DNA of 64,000 nt from Streblospio benedicti (taxonomy: Eukaryota; Annelida; Polychaeta; Spionida; Spionidae): positions 21,866,753 to 21,930,752 of the forward strand of contig CM032661.1 in assembly GCA_019095985.1 (NCBI GenBank). The letters are read 5' to 3'. The translations under genes and the position numbers were made by a program. Below the pieces are notes generated by a model. It was not told the origin of the DNA and searched no databases. It saw only the letters and a list, made by a program, of their open reading frames with translations. Of this stretch, positions 27,762 to 41,003 are shown piece after piece. Numbering within the stretch: position 1 is the stretch's first letter; each line of letters starts with the position of its first letter.

Positions 27762-27925
27762 CAGTAGAACCTCCAATTAAGAACACCTCTATAATAGGAT
27801 TAAATTCTGCAGTCCCAAGTCTTCGTTAAAAAGCCCCCAACACCTCCGTAAAGAGACCATTACTCTATTACTGGGACAGAGGGTAGGCAATTCTCAACTG
27901 TGGTCGTAATAGAAAGGTTCTACCG
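27762..27925. mobile_element. Complete palindromic TA-flanked MITE (reference copy)
   Basis: Both ends are preserved: cagtagaacctccaattaag at the left and gtaatagaaaggttctaccg followed by TA at the right. The 164-bp body has a central motif ('gtcccaagtcttc') that also occurs in the 47.8 kb, 48.3 kb and 57.1 kb copies. Ends beginning CAGT next to TA suggest a nonautonomous relative of TA-targeting DNA transposons (Tc1/mariner/pogo group); that assignment is inference. No coding capacity. Confidence 0.7.
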
Positions 27926-28086
27926 TAGAAATAAAAAGGTGAAATATGACGTCATACTGGGATCAAGGTGTCAGATTCTTGCCTCTGTAGCAGGCGAGTG
28001 TTGAGTTGTTGCCGGGCAATAGGCTGGTATTATATTAAATATTTGTTAACTTGATAAAATGGACACCAGTGTATAAGCTGAATAGT

Positions 28087-28240
28087 CAGTGGAACCTGTC
28101 CAGTTGGCCACCTTCTATTTACGGACACCTCTCTTACGTGGAAGCTCAACACTCTTTCATATCATATTTTTCATTTTTAAAGTAAAACGTTCTTCTTAGG
28201 ACACCTTCTTGCAGGTGTCCCTATAAGACAGGTTTCACTG
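28087..28240. mobile_element. Related inverted-repeat element (154 bp)
   Basis: Starts cagtggaacctgtccagttg and ends 'gacaggtttcactg', again beside TA. Inner modules read 'ggacacctctcttacgtgg' and 'ggacaccttcttgcaggtgtcc', so it uses 'ggacacct' where the main family has 'agaccacct'. A sister subfamily with the same architecture. Confidence 0.6.
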
Positions 28241-30700
28241 TACTCATAGCTTCCATTAGCGATTGATCAAAAATGAAAAATAAAGAAAATAGAAATTAAA
28301 GCCTTGCTTCAAATTTTACCGACATTGCATGATTTTAAATATGTATGTTACAATTCTCAATGACACACAGCAGAAGGAGAAAATGCTGCAGTTCTGTTCA
28401 TGAGCAGAATAAGTAGTGACTTTCGGGACTGTTGAGATGCCGTCAGCGCCGTCACTACCATTACTGTCACATTATATTGCAACATCCAGGCACCAGACGT
28501 CTTTTACACATGCACAATGAGAGCTCTTTGGACACTAGCTTGCATCCTTCCTCCGAGGCCTTTCAGGTGTTCGTTTGGTGTATATCTTTACATACACTAC
28601 AGTGTGCATAACCAGTATGTACAGATTGAAGTTGATCAAACTATTTAGAAAAATCCTTAAAATCAAAAATCTATTCATCATCTGATGAGTTTGAGACAGA
28701 TTATCTATCAAACATTAACTGTCCATAAAACAAAGTTGAACCAACACTACAAAGGGGCTTTCAATTAATAAAGCTTTTATTATTAATGCCATATTCAAAA
28801 AACCAATAGCTAATTGATCAGGCATGAAACGAGATACAACTTATAACGCCAACATTGATTGAGTTATGGCCATTTCTTCTCATGTCTTTCTGCTCTGTTG
28901 TTCTCTAGCATGAAGAATAAACAGGGTTTGTAAAATAGTCATGTTACCTTTGATAATTACCATTGCTGGAAAGTTATTATTAGTATGTTTTGTGTCTATG
29001 CAATGCTAACAGAACGTGCAGGGGGTACATATGAACAGTCATGAGCTCTTTGGTGACTTTGTTTGAACATGTTCACTGCAAGTTTTGTGCCATTTGCTTT
29101 ACATTGTCATTTTGTTTTCATTGCATTTTTATTTGTACTAATTGTAGTTTACTTTCATACGTATGGAGAGGCATGTTTTAGTTGGGGATAATGCTTGAAG
29201 ATTTTGGTGCATTTAAAGTGTGAATTACTTGTAAGAGTTGTTAAAAAACATACAGGAGCACTCATCATTTCTTAATTTAGGGACATTGATTATGTGAAAT
29301 ATTCAAAATTTACATTACAATTTGAATAGAACACACGTGTAATCACATGGGTGTGGCGAATACTAGTACAATAGAGATTTTATGGTAATCATTAAAACTT
29401 ATAAAGTAGGCGCATTTTAAGCTTATTTGTATTTTGTATCTGCATTTGTTTATTGTTTGCCAATCAAAATAGTACATGATTGAAAATTGTGTTAATGTTT
29501 ATATAGGTTGCCAGATATATACATACAACGTACGTTATTATAAGAATTTTGTAAACGTCTTGGCAAAGTATTGTGTTCATCCATGCAGCTTTGGTTTAAA
29601 TCGTATCACTGCATGTTTTGTAATGATTAATGGCCATGTGGCTGTTGCTTGCTTTGTATGACATTTTCTCCAAAACATTCTTGCTTTATGAACCCAGAAA
29701 ATATGAGGGAGTCTATGCATAATAGATACATATATCAGTGTAGTTAAATTGTATGGAATTTATGACGGTGTGAAAATGGGGTTGAGTTGATACAGATTAT
29801 CCATATAGATTATCAGTATCTAAGTTGATATTATGAAATAGTTAACTTGTGTGGCTTCATGTGTAAGACAGAAATATATTGCAATGTGCAAGACAGAGAA
29901 CCCATCTTTGTTTGAAGTAGGACATGAATATATGCATCACACGGGCCAAACCACACAGGTCTTTGAAGTAGAATTGATTGATATCTCTTTTGAAACTTAT
30001 TCAAAACAATTTGACTTTTAAGAGAAGGTAAGTATGGGCGGGTTGCACATTTCCCAGCAAAAAAAATATATATAAAGGTATTACGCCACAGAGGATTGGA
30101 AAAGCTTTTAATTTGATATGCTAAAAGGAAGATACCTGGTGTCTCCAAAATAAGTCATTCACTGCTGCAATCCATCAACGTGTTTTAAGTTTAATGGATT
30201 CACACGGAAGCTAAAGGATCACGATGCATGATGCACCAGAATCATGAGACCAACTTGGAAAAAAAGTCTATGGAAAAAATGTGAAGTCTGCTATATTGCT
30301 ATAATAATAAAGGTCTCTTTGATGTGTGCATTACATTATACCCGTAACAAAAATTTCATACATTATGTATGCATGGTGGGAGTTCAGTCATTATACACTG
30401 GTTCGCAAATAGAAATATTAGCATAATGTTAGGGTGCGATCGTAGTACCCGTTTTTGCCTCTAGGTTATTTAGTCTCGATCAACCAGACCGTGTGATGGC
30501 GAAGACGAGGAAACTGATTTAGTCTCTATCAATGTTTGTCTACAAACATCCCAGAATGCACTGTAAACCACGTGAAAATCCACATGCCTTGTATTATTGG
30601 TTTGTTTGTCTAAAAATTACCCAGAGTTCATAGATAACTACATAAATATTTCATGGAGACAGCAATTAGAAAAATGTATGGTATATAGGGAACGTCTTCT

Positions 30701-31061
<361 letters not shown>

Positions 31062-31072
31062 AACACAATATT

Positions 31073-31118
31073 TAAGGGTTCTACTGTATATCATATTTGA
31101 GGGTTCCACTGTATATCA
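31073..31118. repeat. Two stacked right ends of the MITE family
   Basis: 'gggttctactgta' and 'gggttccactgta' occur 24 bp apart directly after the (TA)n tract. This looks like the terminal ends of two element copies, consistent with repeated insertion into TA. Confidence 0.45.
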
Positions 31119-31618
31119 GTATAATAATTGAGTGGGTAATTGCTTGAAATGTATATGATAATTATATATACAACCTTGAGCCCTTTTCACTGTATATTCG
31201 GAGATCAGTATCAACGATAAATGCTTTAAGTGGTAGTCTAAAAGTCCGTCCTCGATATACAAGCGAAAGTATATAGACAAGCACCCAATGTTAGCTTTGT
31301 CTTTTTCAATTCAAAGGCAGGCACACGGGCTTGCAATATTTGGGGCTTGGTGCCATGTCCAAAAGTGTGGAAATAGCCCTATTATTTAATTTGTTGATCT
31401 ATGTACCTGGCTTGGACGATTTGTTAGAATCTAGCTATTGCAATATTTTATTTGAGTACTTATTTTTCTTTAATATGTAGCAGCAAACTGTACTGTGGCA
31501 AAGTTGTGATTCACTAATCACTTACTAATCCCCTGGTTCAACACTTTTTAGATACCAAAAGTGCGCATTAAACTATTATCTTGTAAAACGTACAATAAAA
31601 CCCCCATGAGATGACATC

Positions 31619-31718
31619 NNNNNNNNNNNNNNNNNNNNNNNNNNNNNNNNNNNNNNNNNNNNNNNNNNNNNNNNNNNNNNNNNNNNNNNNNNNNNNNNNN
31701 NNNNNNNNNNNNNNNNNN
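31619..31718. other. Assembly gap (100 N)
   Basis: A fixed-size 100-N placeholder beside a (TTTG)n microsatellite, so the missing sequence is probably more simple repeat. Actual length unknown. Confidence 0.95.
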
Positions 31719-31770
31719 ATTGTTTGTTTGTTTGTGCTTGTTTGTTTGTTTGTTTGTTTGTTTGTTTGTT
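31719..31770 (+). repeat. (TTTG)n microsatellite
   Basis: About 12 copies of tttg with one 'tttgtgcttg' interruption, adjoining the assembly gap. Confidence 0.9.
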
Positions 31771-32099
31771 TTGCATACCCATTATCAATAGCGCGTAAAA
31801 AACACCCAATAAACGACCCCCCCCCCCTTCCAAAAACACTTGATCTGCTATGGATTGTATGCTACGAGAGGTATATGATTTTTTATTTCATTTTGTACGC
31901 GAATACTGTTTGCTTGGTCCTGTAGTACTGTATCACTTATTTTCTGTTGAGTTACAAATCTTTAAACTTGTGATGTAATTGTGATTATTAGATTCTTTGC
32001 CAGATATTACGAGTCTATACGTGACTTCACAGACCACTAACCACAAGAAACGTTATTTACGATATGATTAATCACATAACATAAACCAAGCAGCCGCAC

Positions 32100-32294
32100 G
32101 TTACGCCTGATTCTTCCCCGAGCTCACGGCGCTGTTTGTCCTGTGGGCGGTGAGCGATATATCAAGTGAACGGCCCTTGTGTGCACGCGGTGTGACTGAT
32201 GGCGAGAGAGGCACCGTTGGGTAGGGCGGAGTGCTCTCTGATGACGGGATAGTGGCCGTGTGATCTCCTGCTTTGATCCTCCTACTGCTAACAT
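32100..32294 (+). promoter_or_regulatory. CpG-richer promoter-like region
   Basis: Between about 32100 and 32280 the base composition jumps to GC-rich with many CpGs ('ccccgagctcacggcgctg', 'gggcgg', 'cacgcggtgtgactgatgg'), in contrast to the surrounding AT-rich DNA. A consensus donor follows at 32441. I infer the promoter and 5' end of the plus-strand gene whose main exons begin at 49873. No TATA box is seen, so initiation would be of the dispersed, TATA-less type. Confidence 0.45.
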
Positions 32295-32440
32295 ATGGCG
32301 TTGAATATCACACGTATTAGAAATGAGTTGAGAGTAGTTTACTTTTTTGCTCGGTGTTTAAGTGCGCCTAATTTATGCAGTGCTGGATATACGCAACCTG
32401 TTGATGTGAAGTTGAAATATGATAACACCTCGGCTCAGAT
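32295..32440 (+). CDS. Probable first exon of the plus-strand scaffold gene
   Basis: An ATG at 32295 (an in-frame TAA lies 6 nt before it) opens 48 codons and 2 extra bases up to a near-perfect donor (cagat|gtaagt). The phase (2) is what the acceptor at 49873 requires; the join gives ..NTSAQ-I-IMAER.. without a stop. Read this way the protein gains 51 residues (MALNITRIRNELRVVY...), total 1045. The ATG at 49880 has a better initiation context (A at -3, G at +4) while this one has C at -3, so the block may instead be a 5' noncoding exon. The donor and phase match make exon status likely; coding status is open. Confidence 0.45.
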
Positions 32441-34432
32441 GTAAGTAAAAGTTCACAATACACATGCAAATCATTGACAAGTTACGTACTTCAATACATT
32501 ATAAGCATTCTCTCCAATGCAGGGTTTATTATTCGATAAGCATGCAAGTCATTAAAACAAATAATTAAGGCTGCTTATGGGCAATGCAAAAAGTTATTCT
32601 CGTGGACCGACAGAGCATATTCAGGCAGAATAAGTAATGAAAAAGTACTGTAACACAGTATTAATGTCTGTCAGTAATAAGAGATCGCCAGATACTAGGA
32701 CAGTAAACCCCCAAGCTGTTGAATGCCACACGTGTCAGCCTATGTATGCTCAGATGCGCACAAGGACAGACCTTATCCAGATGTCCTCAAGGCTCAAGGA
32801 CAGACGTCCGATATGTATCTGCCTGAAGTAATGCAACATACGGCTATTAAGTCTTCTTCAATGGCAACCTCTGTACTTATTTTGGTGGTCTCAATTTAGT
32901 TCAGGGTGAAGTATATTTCAAGCTTAAGTCGTTGGGTTATTCGCGCCTGGGTAGCCTGTCTTGATGATATATTAACCACGGCGTACAGTAAGGGTTTGAT
33001 TGCAAGAGGTTTTGAGGTCGGCAACATACACATATGGGTGATTACGTCAGAAGACTGAATTGTCTGTAACACTTTAAAGAAGGGGGCTTTCAAGAACATT
33101 TTTCGATGGAGGATATCAGGATAGGATGAGTGGAAGGAATCGGCCTTGGACGCACGTGTGTCAACAATGCCATGTGCTCCCTCCACAAACGCAGCATTAC
33201 ATCAACCATTGACCATGGGTGTGCATAGCCTTGATGATTGTGGCTTCGGTGTATAGTGTTTCACAAATGAGTTTCAGAAGTTGATAATTGATATCAGAGA
33301 GATGAAGTCTATTATGAAAGTTGATAAGGAATGGCATATTGTTTTACACGCATGCGTAACGATTAATAACGCACTGTAGCGTTTGCAAACTTTTTACGTT
33401 GCATAGACTGCGATCGTTCCGTAGTCGGTGGTCATTCAACAGACTACAAACACAAAATGCAAAATCCCTCTGATGCACGTTGTACCAGAGAGAGATACTT
33501 ATGAGGAATGCATGGTTTACCCCTTGTCCACCCTAGTATACACGCGTTGATGTTCTTCCTTGTAAAGTTCAACTGGTGAACATTCAAAGTTTACAGAATC
33601 CATACGAAGCTCCATCATTCCAATATTATTATACTTTGCTAGCAAGTTCTTTTAAAATCCTCACAAACTTCAAGCATATTCCCCAAAGTAATTTGCTGTT
33701 TAATAAGTGCTGCTGAATGTTATTCATATGCTATAAACAGTCAATATGCATGAATAACTGCAAATGCGCTGGCACAACGTGAATGCTTATGAGATGTTCC
33801 TCCCTCATACACGAGGATGGCCCAATGCTGATAATTGCTTTTCCCACACAAGTGCATAGGTAAACACATTACGGCTGATGTGACATCTATCTTCAGGCAA
33901 ACCTCTGTGAAGGGACTTAGCTCCATATTAAATGTTTCCTTTACGAAGTATACTGTATGAAGTTGGTAAACCTTCAGAATACACAAACTCAATTTATTCA
34001 TATATAGATGGAAACCTACAAGGTTACAATGATGAATTAACCATTGTAATGCACCCAACTGTTCCTATGAGCAAACACACCCAAAGTGTGTCTCTCAGAC
34101 AATAGATTCACTCCACCCTAAAGGATTGCTCTATCTATTATCACTTCCCCATAGTGCACAATAGAACCACAATTAGACACACAACACTGGTCTCATTGAT
34201 GATCCATAGAGCAGTATCCTTGACACTGTTTGTCTTATTGGCTGTCCTCTAATTGCTTCTGCAATATGAGTACGTAGGCAAACATTTGGGTGTGAGGCTG
34301 GCCTCATGGGGTGTTTGGTCATCCATTTGTAGATTCTCGGGGGGGGGGGGGGTGTCCTGGAGGCCATCGATATGAATTGTAACTAGTTTTGTAAAGATGT
34401 GGTGCCATCTACTACCTGCATTTTAGTGTGTA

Positions 34433-34585
34433 CAGTAGAAGCTCATAGTGGCTGGCCTCAAGTGGTCTCAATAGACAAGTTGACTCTGTATGAATATTCA
34501 TGTAATGTAACCGCAAACAATCATGAAAATGGTCTCATTTTAGATGTGGTCTGAGTGGCGAGATGGTCTTTATTTGAGGTTCTAA
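34433..34585. mobile_element. Palindromic MITE
   Basis: Starts cagtagaagctcatagtgg after TA. Right modules: gtctcattttagatgtg, gtctgagtggcgagatg, gtctttatttgaggttc, then taat. Size and layout match the family. Confidence 0.6.
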
Positions 34586-35926
34586 TATAAACATGTATAT
34601 GTTACATTTTACTTTAAAAAGCTTCAAAGATATTTGGCAGACACGCAACATGGAAATGAGATGTTCAGATTAATGGTAATTCTAGATGCATACTTTAATA
34701 GTTTAGTAAATTGGTTATTGCAATCAACAGTTATTTATGCCAACCAGTCATACCATTTAAATATGCAATACCCTACTGTGTTGTCTTCCTTTGAAATATA
34801 ATGGTGATTATATGCAAGGACCAAATATATTTACACTCGTAAACGTCTAATACGTGCACATGTATATCAAAAAGATTATATCAGATGTTTATAACTTAAA
34901 ATCTGATGTGAATGTTCCCTTCACTTTAGCAATTCAGGCTCTGCTTTTAATCGTGCTTTAATCTAAATGTATTAAGATTACCTTTGCATTGAATTATACC
35001 TTGTCTATATGCAGTAGTTTAAATTTAGGTAGGTACCCTTCGGTAAAGTTCTTTTGCATCATTAAACAACTTTTAGAATATAATAGGTCTTCATGTGGCT
35101 TGGACGTTTAACTCAATGGGTGGTAAGGAATTTTCCAACAATTGGTCTTCACTCGAGGTGTTTGAGAAAATAGTGTCGTACCAGAATGGTTTCATGTGGG
35201 TTGTACGCGAGAAAGTTAGCAGATCTGCTGAAATCCATAATCTAAAAAAACAAAACAAAAAAACAAAAAGAGAAGAAAAGAAAAAAAAATCTGGGGTGAC
35301 CCTGGGTTGGTGGTTGGTGCAGATGGGTCAATGGGTGATCTATGTTTGTAATGCAGTGTGAACGGATATGATAGTCTGTTGGAGCTGTATTGTGTATAAA
35401 GAATAGAAATTATGACAGGTCGACTTATTACGTGCGTGTCCACATGTACGTGTTTAGAAGGTAGAAACATAATACTTGACACTATAACCCGGTATTTATA
35501 CAGTGCACGCGCTTGTGCACTGCACGTGTATATCTTTAGACTTATATCTTGTTCCAACTGAATTTACAAGTCACAAATAATACGTTTACTATTAGTATTA
35601 GTTGCTCAAACATGTGGTGTTATATGAGGCAATGTCAATAAAATTATGTCCATTGTTTAGACAAAGACCATGCACTTCAAATATGCATTAGGTCACATGC
35701 AAAATATGTTGTTGACAAAACTAACATATTTACTTCTACTGATCTTACCATCACCTATTGGACAGTAATTCTAGGATTGGCAAATTTGCCTTTAGTAGAG
35801 GCGGGACACACAAGCAGATACATAAGTCAAAACCACACTATCTAGCATTTGTTTAAAAGGGTTTGATTTTCTGCACCTATGTTATGCAATCATATTGCAT
35901 TTGACATCTACAAGGTCCATATTGGT

Positions 35927-36442
35927 TACCAACATTACAAACGCAAGTGCGTTTTAAACGCATAAAGTCGTACCCGAGTCTTTGTTCGTCATAAGCTTTC
36001 TAATGAGATATGCATTAAAACGCACTTAATTACTCATATAACATGCACCAAACAATAGTTAGCACACTCCTGTACGTCTCTACATATTTTGTATAAATCC
36101 AAATGTATGGTCAAATGGGGTGTAGAAATAAATATAACATACAATCCATATTAATGATAAAGCTTTATAGTAGTTTCTGTATGCCCACGTCTAATAAGCC
36201 AAAGTTGTCCCGTGTCGTTTATTACTGCTATTATCATGTTATATAAAATATTGCATGCAATCCATAGGTAATGAAGTAACATATGAACAAATAGCGAAAT
36301 CTACAGCAAAAGATCATCAGATGAGCGATGCTATTGTTTGGTGCATGTTACATGAGTAGTTAAGTGCGTTTTAATGCATATCTCATGAGGAAGTTTAGGA
36401 CGAACAAAGGTTCGGCTACGATACTTGCTTCTGTAATAGTGG
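35927..36442. mobile_element. Large foldback element, about 100-bp arms
   Basis: The left arm (about 35927-36057) is the reverse complement of the right arm (about 36331-36442), with roughly 85% identity by eye over about 92 bp. Shared core: atgagatatgcattaaaacg and 'acatgcaccaaacaatag'. About 270 bp of AT-rich sequence separates the arms, with no coding frame. The structure fits a foldback-type or hairpin nonautonomous DNA transposon. Target duplications were not identified. Confidence 0.7.
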
Positions 36443-36525
36443 TCGTCAGGATGATCATATAAAACAAATAGAAAAATATGCAATTGACCGTCGGTAAACA
36501 GGCTCTACGAGGAAAAAATGTAGGA

Positions 36526-36605
36526 ATTGACCACGAGATTGGAGTGTCAATGGGAATATTGAGCATGCTCAATTTTCTCATTGACACGACAATTGAGTGG
36601 TCAAT
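36526..36605. repeat. 80-bp palindrome (39-bp arms)
   Basis: Left 'attgaccac...gtgtcaatg...attgagc' mirrors right 'gctcaat...cattgacac...gtggtcaat' with a handful of mismatches and essentially no loop. It can form an almost complete hairpin or cruciform. Confidence 0.7.
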
Positions 36606-36690
36606 CACCATTCTATCATGACTAAAATCCATTTTATTTTAAAATAAATCATATTATAACGTTCTCATTGCAAGTCAATTTTGCGAAAAA

Positions 36691-36831
36691 AGAGAGCGCG
36701 GAGACCACTACTACGGCGCTAGTCTAACCTTTTGCTCTCCTCTACACGGGACACGCCTTGCGACGTCAGCGGCTGTATTGATAATGTGACGAGTTTATAC
36801 TAGCGCCGTAGTAGTGGTCTCTGCGCGCTCT
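36691..36831. mobile_element. GC-rich inverted-repeat element (33-bp arms)
   Basis: The inner 23 bases of the left arm at 36691-36723 (..accactactacggcgctagt) are matched exactly, inverted, by 36799-36831; the outer ten bases differ slightly. The 75-bp centre contains a CpG-rich patch. The arms are strikingly GC-rich against AT-rich surroundings, pointing to an inserted element and not local sequence drift. Confidence 0.65.
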
Positions 36832-36859
36832 GGAGCGTCCATTCCATCGCATAATTGAG

Positions 36860-36883
36860 CACGCTGATTGACCAATCAGCGTG
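36860..36883. repeat. 24-bp perfect palindrome
   Basis: cacgctgattg-ac-caatcagcgtg. Together with the inverted 11-mers cattctatcat (36609-36619) and atgatagaatg (36911-36921) it suggests that the GC-rich element is itself enclosed in a bigger inverted structure of about 310 bp. Confidence 0.6.
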
Positions 36884-39800
36884 GGTTATTGGCGGTGATT
36901 TTTGCACGGAATGATAGAATGTTAGCTTTAATAAGCGAAAACACTAAGTCTGGGTTGATTTTCATGACTTTTGTCACATCCATAATTTTTCGTTTTTCAT
37001 ATGGTATAAAGATTATAAACCCACTGATGGTTGGGTAGATCTGTGCTTGTTTTTATATCGCATTGATTACTGTAGATTTACTGTGTCAGTATAAAAAACA
37101 AATTTTTGACTTGACTTTGACTTGGTATGACTTCCCGGTAGGCCCAAGCCTGACAGTCACGAATGTTAATTTCAGAGTGTAAGTGCCCTAAGAGATTATA
37201 GCTACAACGTGGAAAAGACTATTCTACTGGGGTTAAAACACACGTCTTTTTTGAGATTACAATACCACAGCTGACTCGGTTTCAAACTTCGTGACTGTCT
37301 GACTGCAGCTTTAACCAGTGTACACTAGCATGGTTAGGGATACTGTCCGTGGATCAATACATCTCTATTATCACTGTTTGTTAATATTGATCCGGCGGTA
37401 ATGCGTCGTAAATATTACAAGCCGCCCTTGTAATGAGCCAGTCAGTGAGTACGAGGCTATAAACGCAGTCCAGCAGATGGCAATAGGTGCGATGGGGCTA
37501 CCAACCTTTTTTGTTCAATGTTACCAACTTAAAAAGAATGTACTGTTAAAAATGTGATTTCTTAATTTGCCTATTGACTCCAATACTTCGAAAAATCATA
37601 ATCATAATTAAATTAGAAAAAAAACATAAAGCCGTTTACAAGTTAGATGCACACAATTGTGCTATTTCTGCAACCGCATAGTTTTTTTTAACTGTTGATG
37701 GTGGGCTAGATGGTGTAGGTGTGGCAAGTGTGGAGCAAGGAAGAGTGTGATGCATGACACGTAGAAGCGTTTGTAATTGATATACTGATCTCCCCTGGGT
37801 CTTCAATGTAATGCAACTTTCCTGGAACAAGATATATCTTTAAAAATCGACATATACATGTACATACAGGCTGTCTAATAACTATCAGTAGATACATTGT
37901 ATCTTTTATCTTGCCCCCATAAAAGTCTGTTTATGTGCCAAATACAACCATGAGAATGTTTTGCCAAAGAGAATTAATATATTTAAACCACTAATGCCCT
38001 TGTAAAATAAACTACTTATCGTTTATAATAAACACAGCCTTTTAGCAAGGAATATTAATCACATAAGTTATTGGTCTGATTATATCTGACTCACAACCTG
38101 TCACAGACTTGATGTCTCAATGGCCCTTTGTTTCCTTACACAATCACCTCTTCTATCCTATATGTAACCTTATCATCAGACTTCATGTAACTACATATGA
38201 AAACATTCTGTTACATAATCAGAAAGGTTGTTGCACTTTGAAAAAACTCTTATCTCAATCATCAAGGTGTGTCTTCTTGCTAGTCAATGCAGCATAATTA
38301 TGAATTGATATTTTACCATTAGTTTATATATTTGTTACATCCAACTATGGGATGTCTAAGGTCACCATCAGTGTGTCTTAATTATCACATTATCTACCAT
38401 GTGAGATATCTTTATTCCACCCGTCCATTATTGACAATAAAGTATAGAGACCAACGTTCTGCTTAAAAAAATGCTGTTACCTAATTAGAAAACAGTGATT
38501 GACTCGAATACACAGTCCTAGTTTATGGCTACAATGCTTAAAGCATTTAGGCTGATCATGTGCTTGAAATTTTGGGATTTTGGAACACATTTACCCCCTC
38601 CCTTAACATATGTAAATTTTAGCTATAATAATTAGAAACTTAAAACAAGGCCAAATCCTACATCTGTCCTATCACCATACCCGATGATGCATGACCTTCA
38701 TCTGGCTTTGATATACCTACATGTAGCTATTCAATGAAGTCAATCAGACACTTACATTGTATGTGGTTACATGTATCTTGTGTGAACCAAAATTAATATA
38801 TTAATTATTTTCCACTATCCTGAAACAATATCTACGACTTCCAATTTGTAACACCCCCAAAACTGGGAAAGGCGTAATTCTATGATTTCCCCCATTTGGT
38901 TGAGTTAGTGAAAAGTATTAAAATGGCTGTTCTCTTCATGAATACTGTTAAAGTTATATGATTTCTACTGTTCTTGAATGTTAATATTGACATTGCCATG
39001 CCTACCTATCATTAGAAGCTTGGCATTTCCACCATAGTTGTTACAAACACTGACTCTGTGCACTTGCTTTGAATGTAGCTTTTTGTAAGTCAACATTAGC
39101 AGATAAAGTGACATAGCAAAAGCAACTGTCATCCGTATGTGTCCAAACAATTGCATACTTCACTGACCACATTTGGCGGGGAAATATGAGACACTTTTAT
39201 TTACCTCCGACCCCTGGACAGAATTTTTACAAGCCATTGAACAATGCTCATGCGAAGCATAGCCACAAGTCATAAATGACCTCCTACATTGTTCTTTGTT
39301 CTTCTGAAATTATCTACTATTATGGTATTTCAGTAGCCGATGCTCTTGTATACATGTAAGTTGACAAGATACATGTACATAGGCGAATTGTACATTGATT
39401 TGTATAATGGTGTGCACATATGGGACTTTTTCACACAAGGGATGCAAGTGAATGTGGTGTAATATAGCAGAAAATCTAGATATGTGCACTTGATATTTAC
39501 TTGCTATTGTTGACTGTTTATTTATAGTCTGTTAAGCATTTAGATTGGATTATACAAAGCTTTAGAAGTCGCCAGTCAACCATTGAAATTTGTTTAGGTT
39601 CAAAAGTGTATACTTGATATATATGCAAAATAGATGACATTATAAGTCGGACAGCATATAAGGCTCTAAAGACGGATGCAATGTAACTGACACTGCAGTG
39701 GAATAACACCAAGAATGAAAAAAATCCCTCCTAGAACTATGTACAGAGACTGAGGAGATATGACCGGAAGTAAAACACAATAATCAAAAGGGTATGTCAC

Positions 39801-40961
39801 TGAAGGAATACGCAGATGTGATTTGTGGTAGGGAGCATCCCTTGGCATTTCACTGCAATGGACAAAAGTGGCATGTTGTCATAACAATTTGAATGACTGC
39901 CTAGGTCCATCTCTAAGAAGGTGCTCGCCATTTACAAGTGGGGAGTAATACACTTACCGTCGTCATATACACTATCAGAGATAAATTCATGGCCATAGCC
40001 TCTTATTTATATAAGTATTCTGAGGAAGGTTCTTAATAGAAGTGCACCCTTTTCCATAATATCATAGAAACGGCCCAAGTCATTTTTTGTTCATGTTGAA
40101 TCAAGTTTCATTTCTTTTAGATAAACTATGTTTAATATGTCAAGTTTGAACTTGTAACTCATTTGTTTTCATTATCATATCAAGCCGCTCTTAACAGATT
40201 GAGTTGAGCAGGGTAAGTGATTGCTACCAATGGGTCATTCCACACCAAAGTTTTGGGGGTATGTGATTGCGGTCGCACTCATGTCCGCATCAGGATATTA
40301 GTTGAAGGGATTGATGAGCACACCGCGAGCTACTCATCATACACCTCATATGTCTGTGGTATCCTTCATTTTCTATACAGCAATAAGTTTTTTTTCTCTC
40401 ACACACAAATTTTGCTATTAAGTTTGCAATAATAAATGTAGACGGTATTGTAGTTTGAGGTTTGTGGCTTTCGCTAATCATGTATGCTTTAGTGGTATGG
40501 ACTACAAGTGGAACATATATAACTATACATGCATATTTAAAAGAAATGATGAATGACAAACACAAATGTGTGTCGATACATATACAGTCACATGTATCTT
40601 TCTATCATGATCATAGCAATAGTCATGAGGTGCAGCAGTTTAACAATCTCGCAAACATGTCTACTGTACTTTACATGAATCGATTATTATCTTTAAAGTT
40701 CTACAAAGTACATGTATACACAGTTTTAACCGTGCTCATATATTACAATTGTTAACAGCTACCTGCCATATGCACTTGGTGAAAATTCATTTCACATGCA
40801 GTAATTATTTTCTCGTAATGTCTTAGTTCACTTTAACTTCATTTTTCTTAGTCTTGGTTGGCATGACGTAATATGTATGCCTCCGTAGGAGAGCAGGTGA
40901 CTTCAATTGGGTTTTTGGTATGTCCGCTATCAATTGCCTGCATGAAACCCATGAGATCCCG

Positions 40962-41003
40962 TAAGTGCAGCCCCTTTCCAAAGACCTGGATCTGCCAGTT
41001 CGC
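40962..41003 (+). repeat. Fragment of the 'CCTGGATCTGCC' repeat
   Basis: 'agcccctttccaaagacc' + 'tggatctgccag', the same core as 24567 and 43622. Confidence 0.5.

Noticed and set aside
32637-32831. 64-codon frame with two CxxC-like pairs
   Set aside because: Contains short internal duplications, lacks good splice sites and would break the phase between 32440 and 49873.
35095-35557. Overlapping 88- and 113-codon frames
   Set aside because: Cross an A-rich low-complexity stretch; no splice sites or protein-like pattern.
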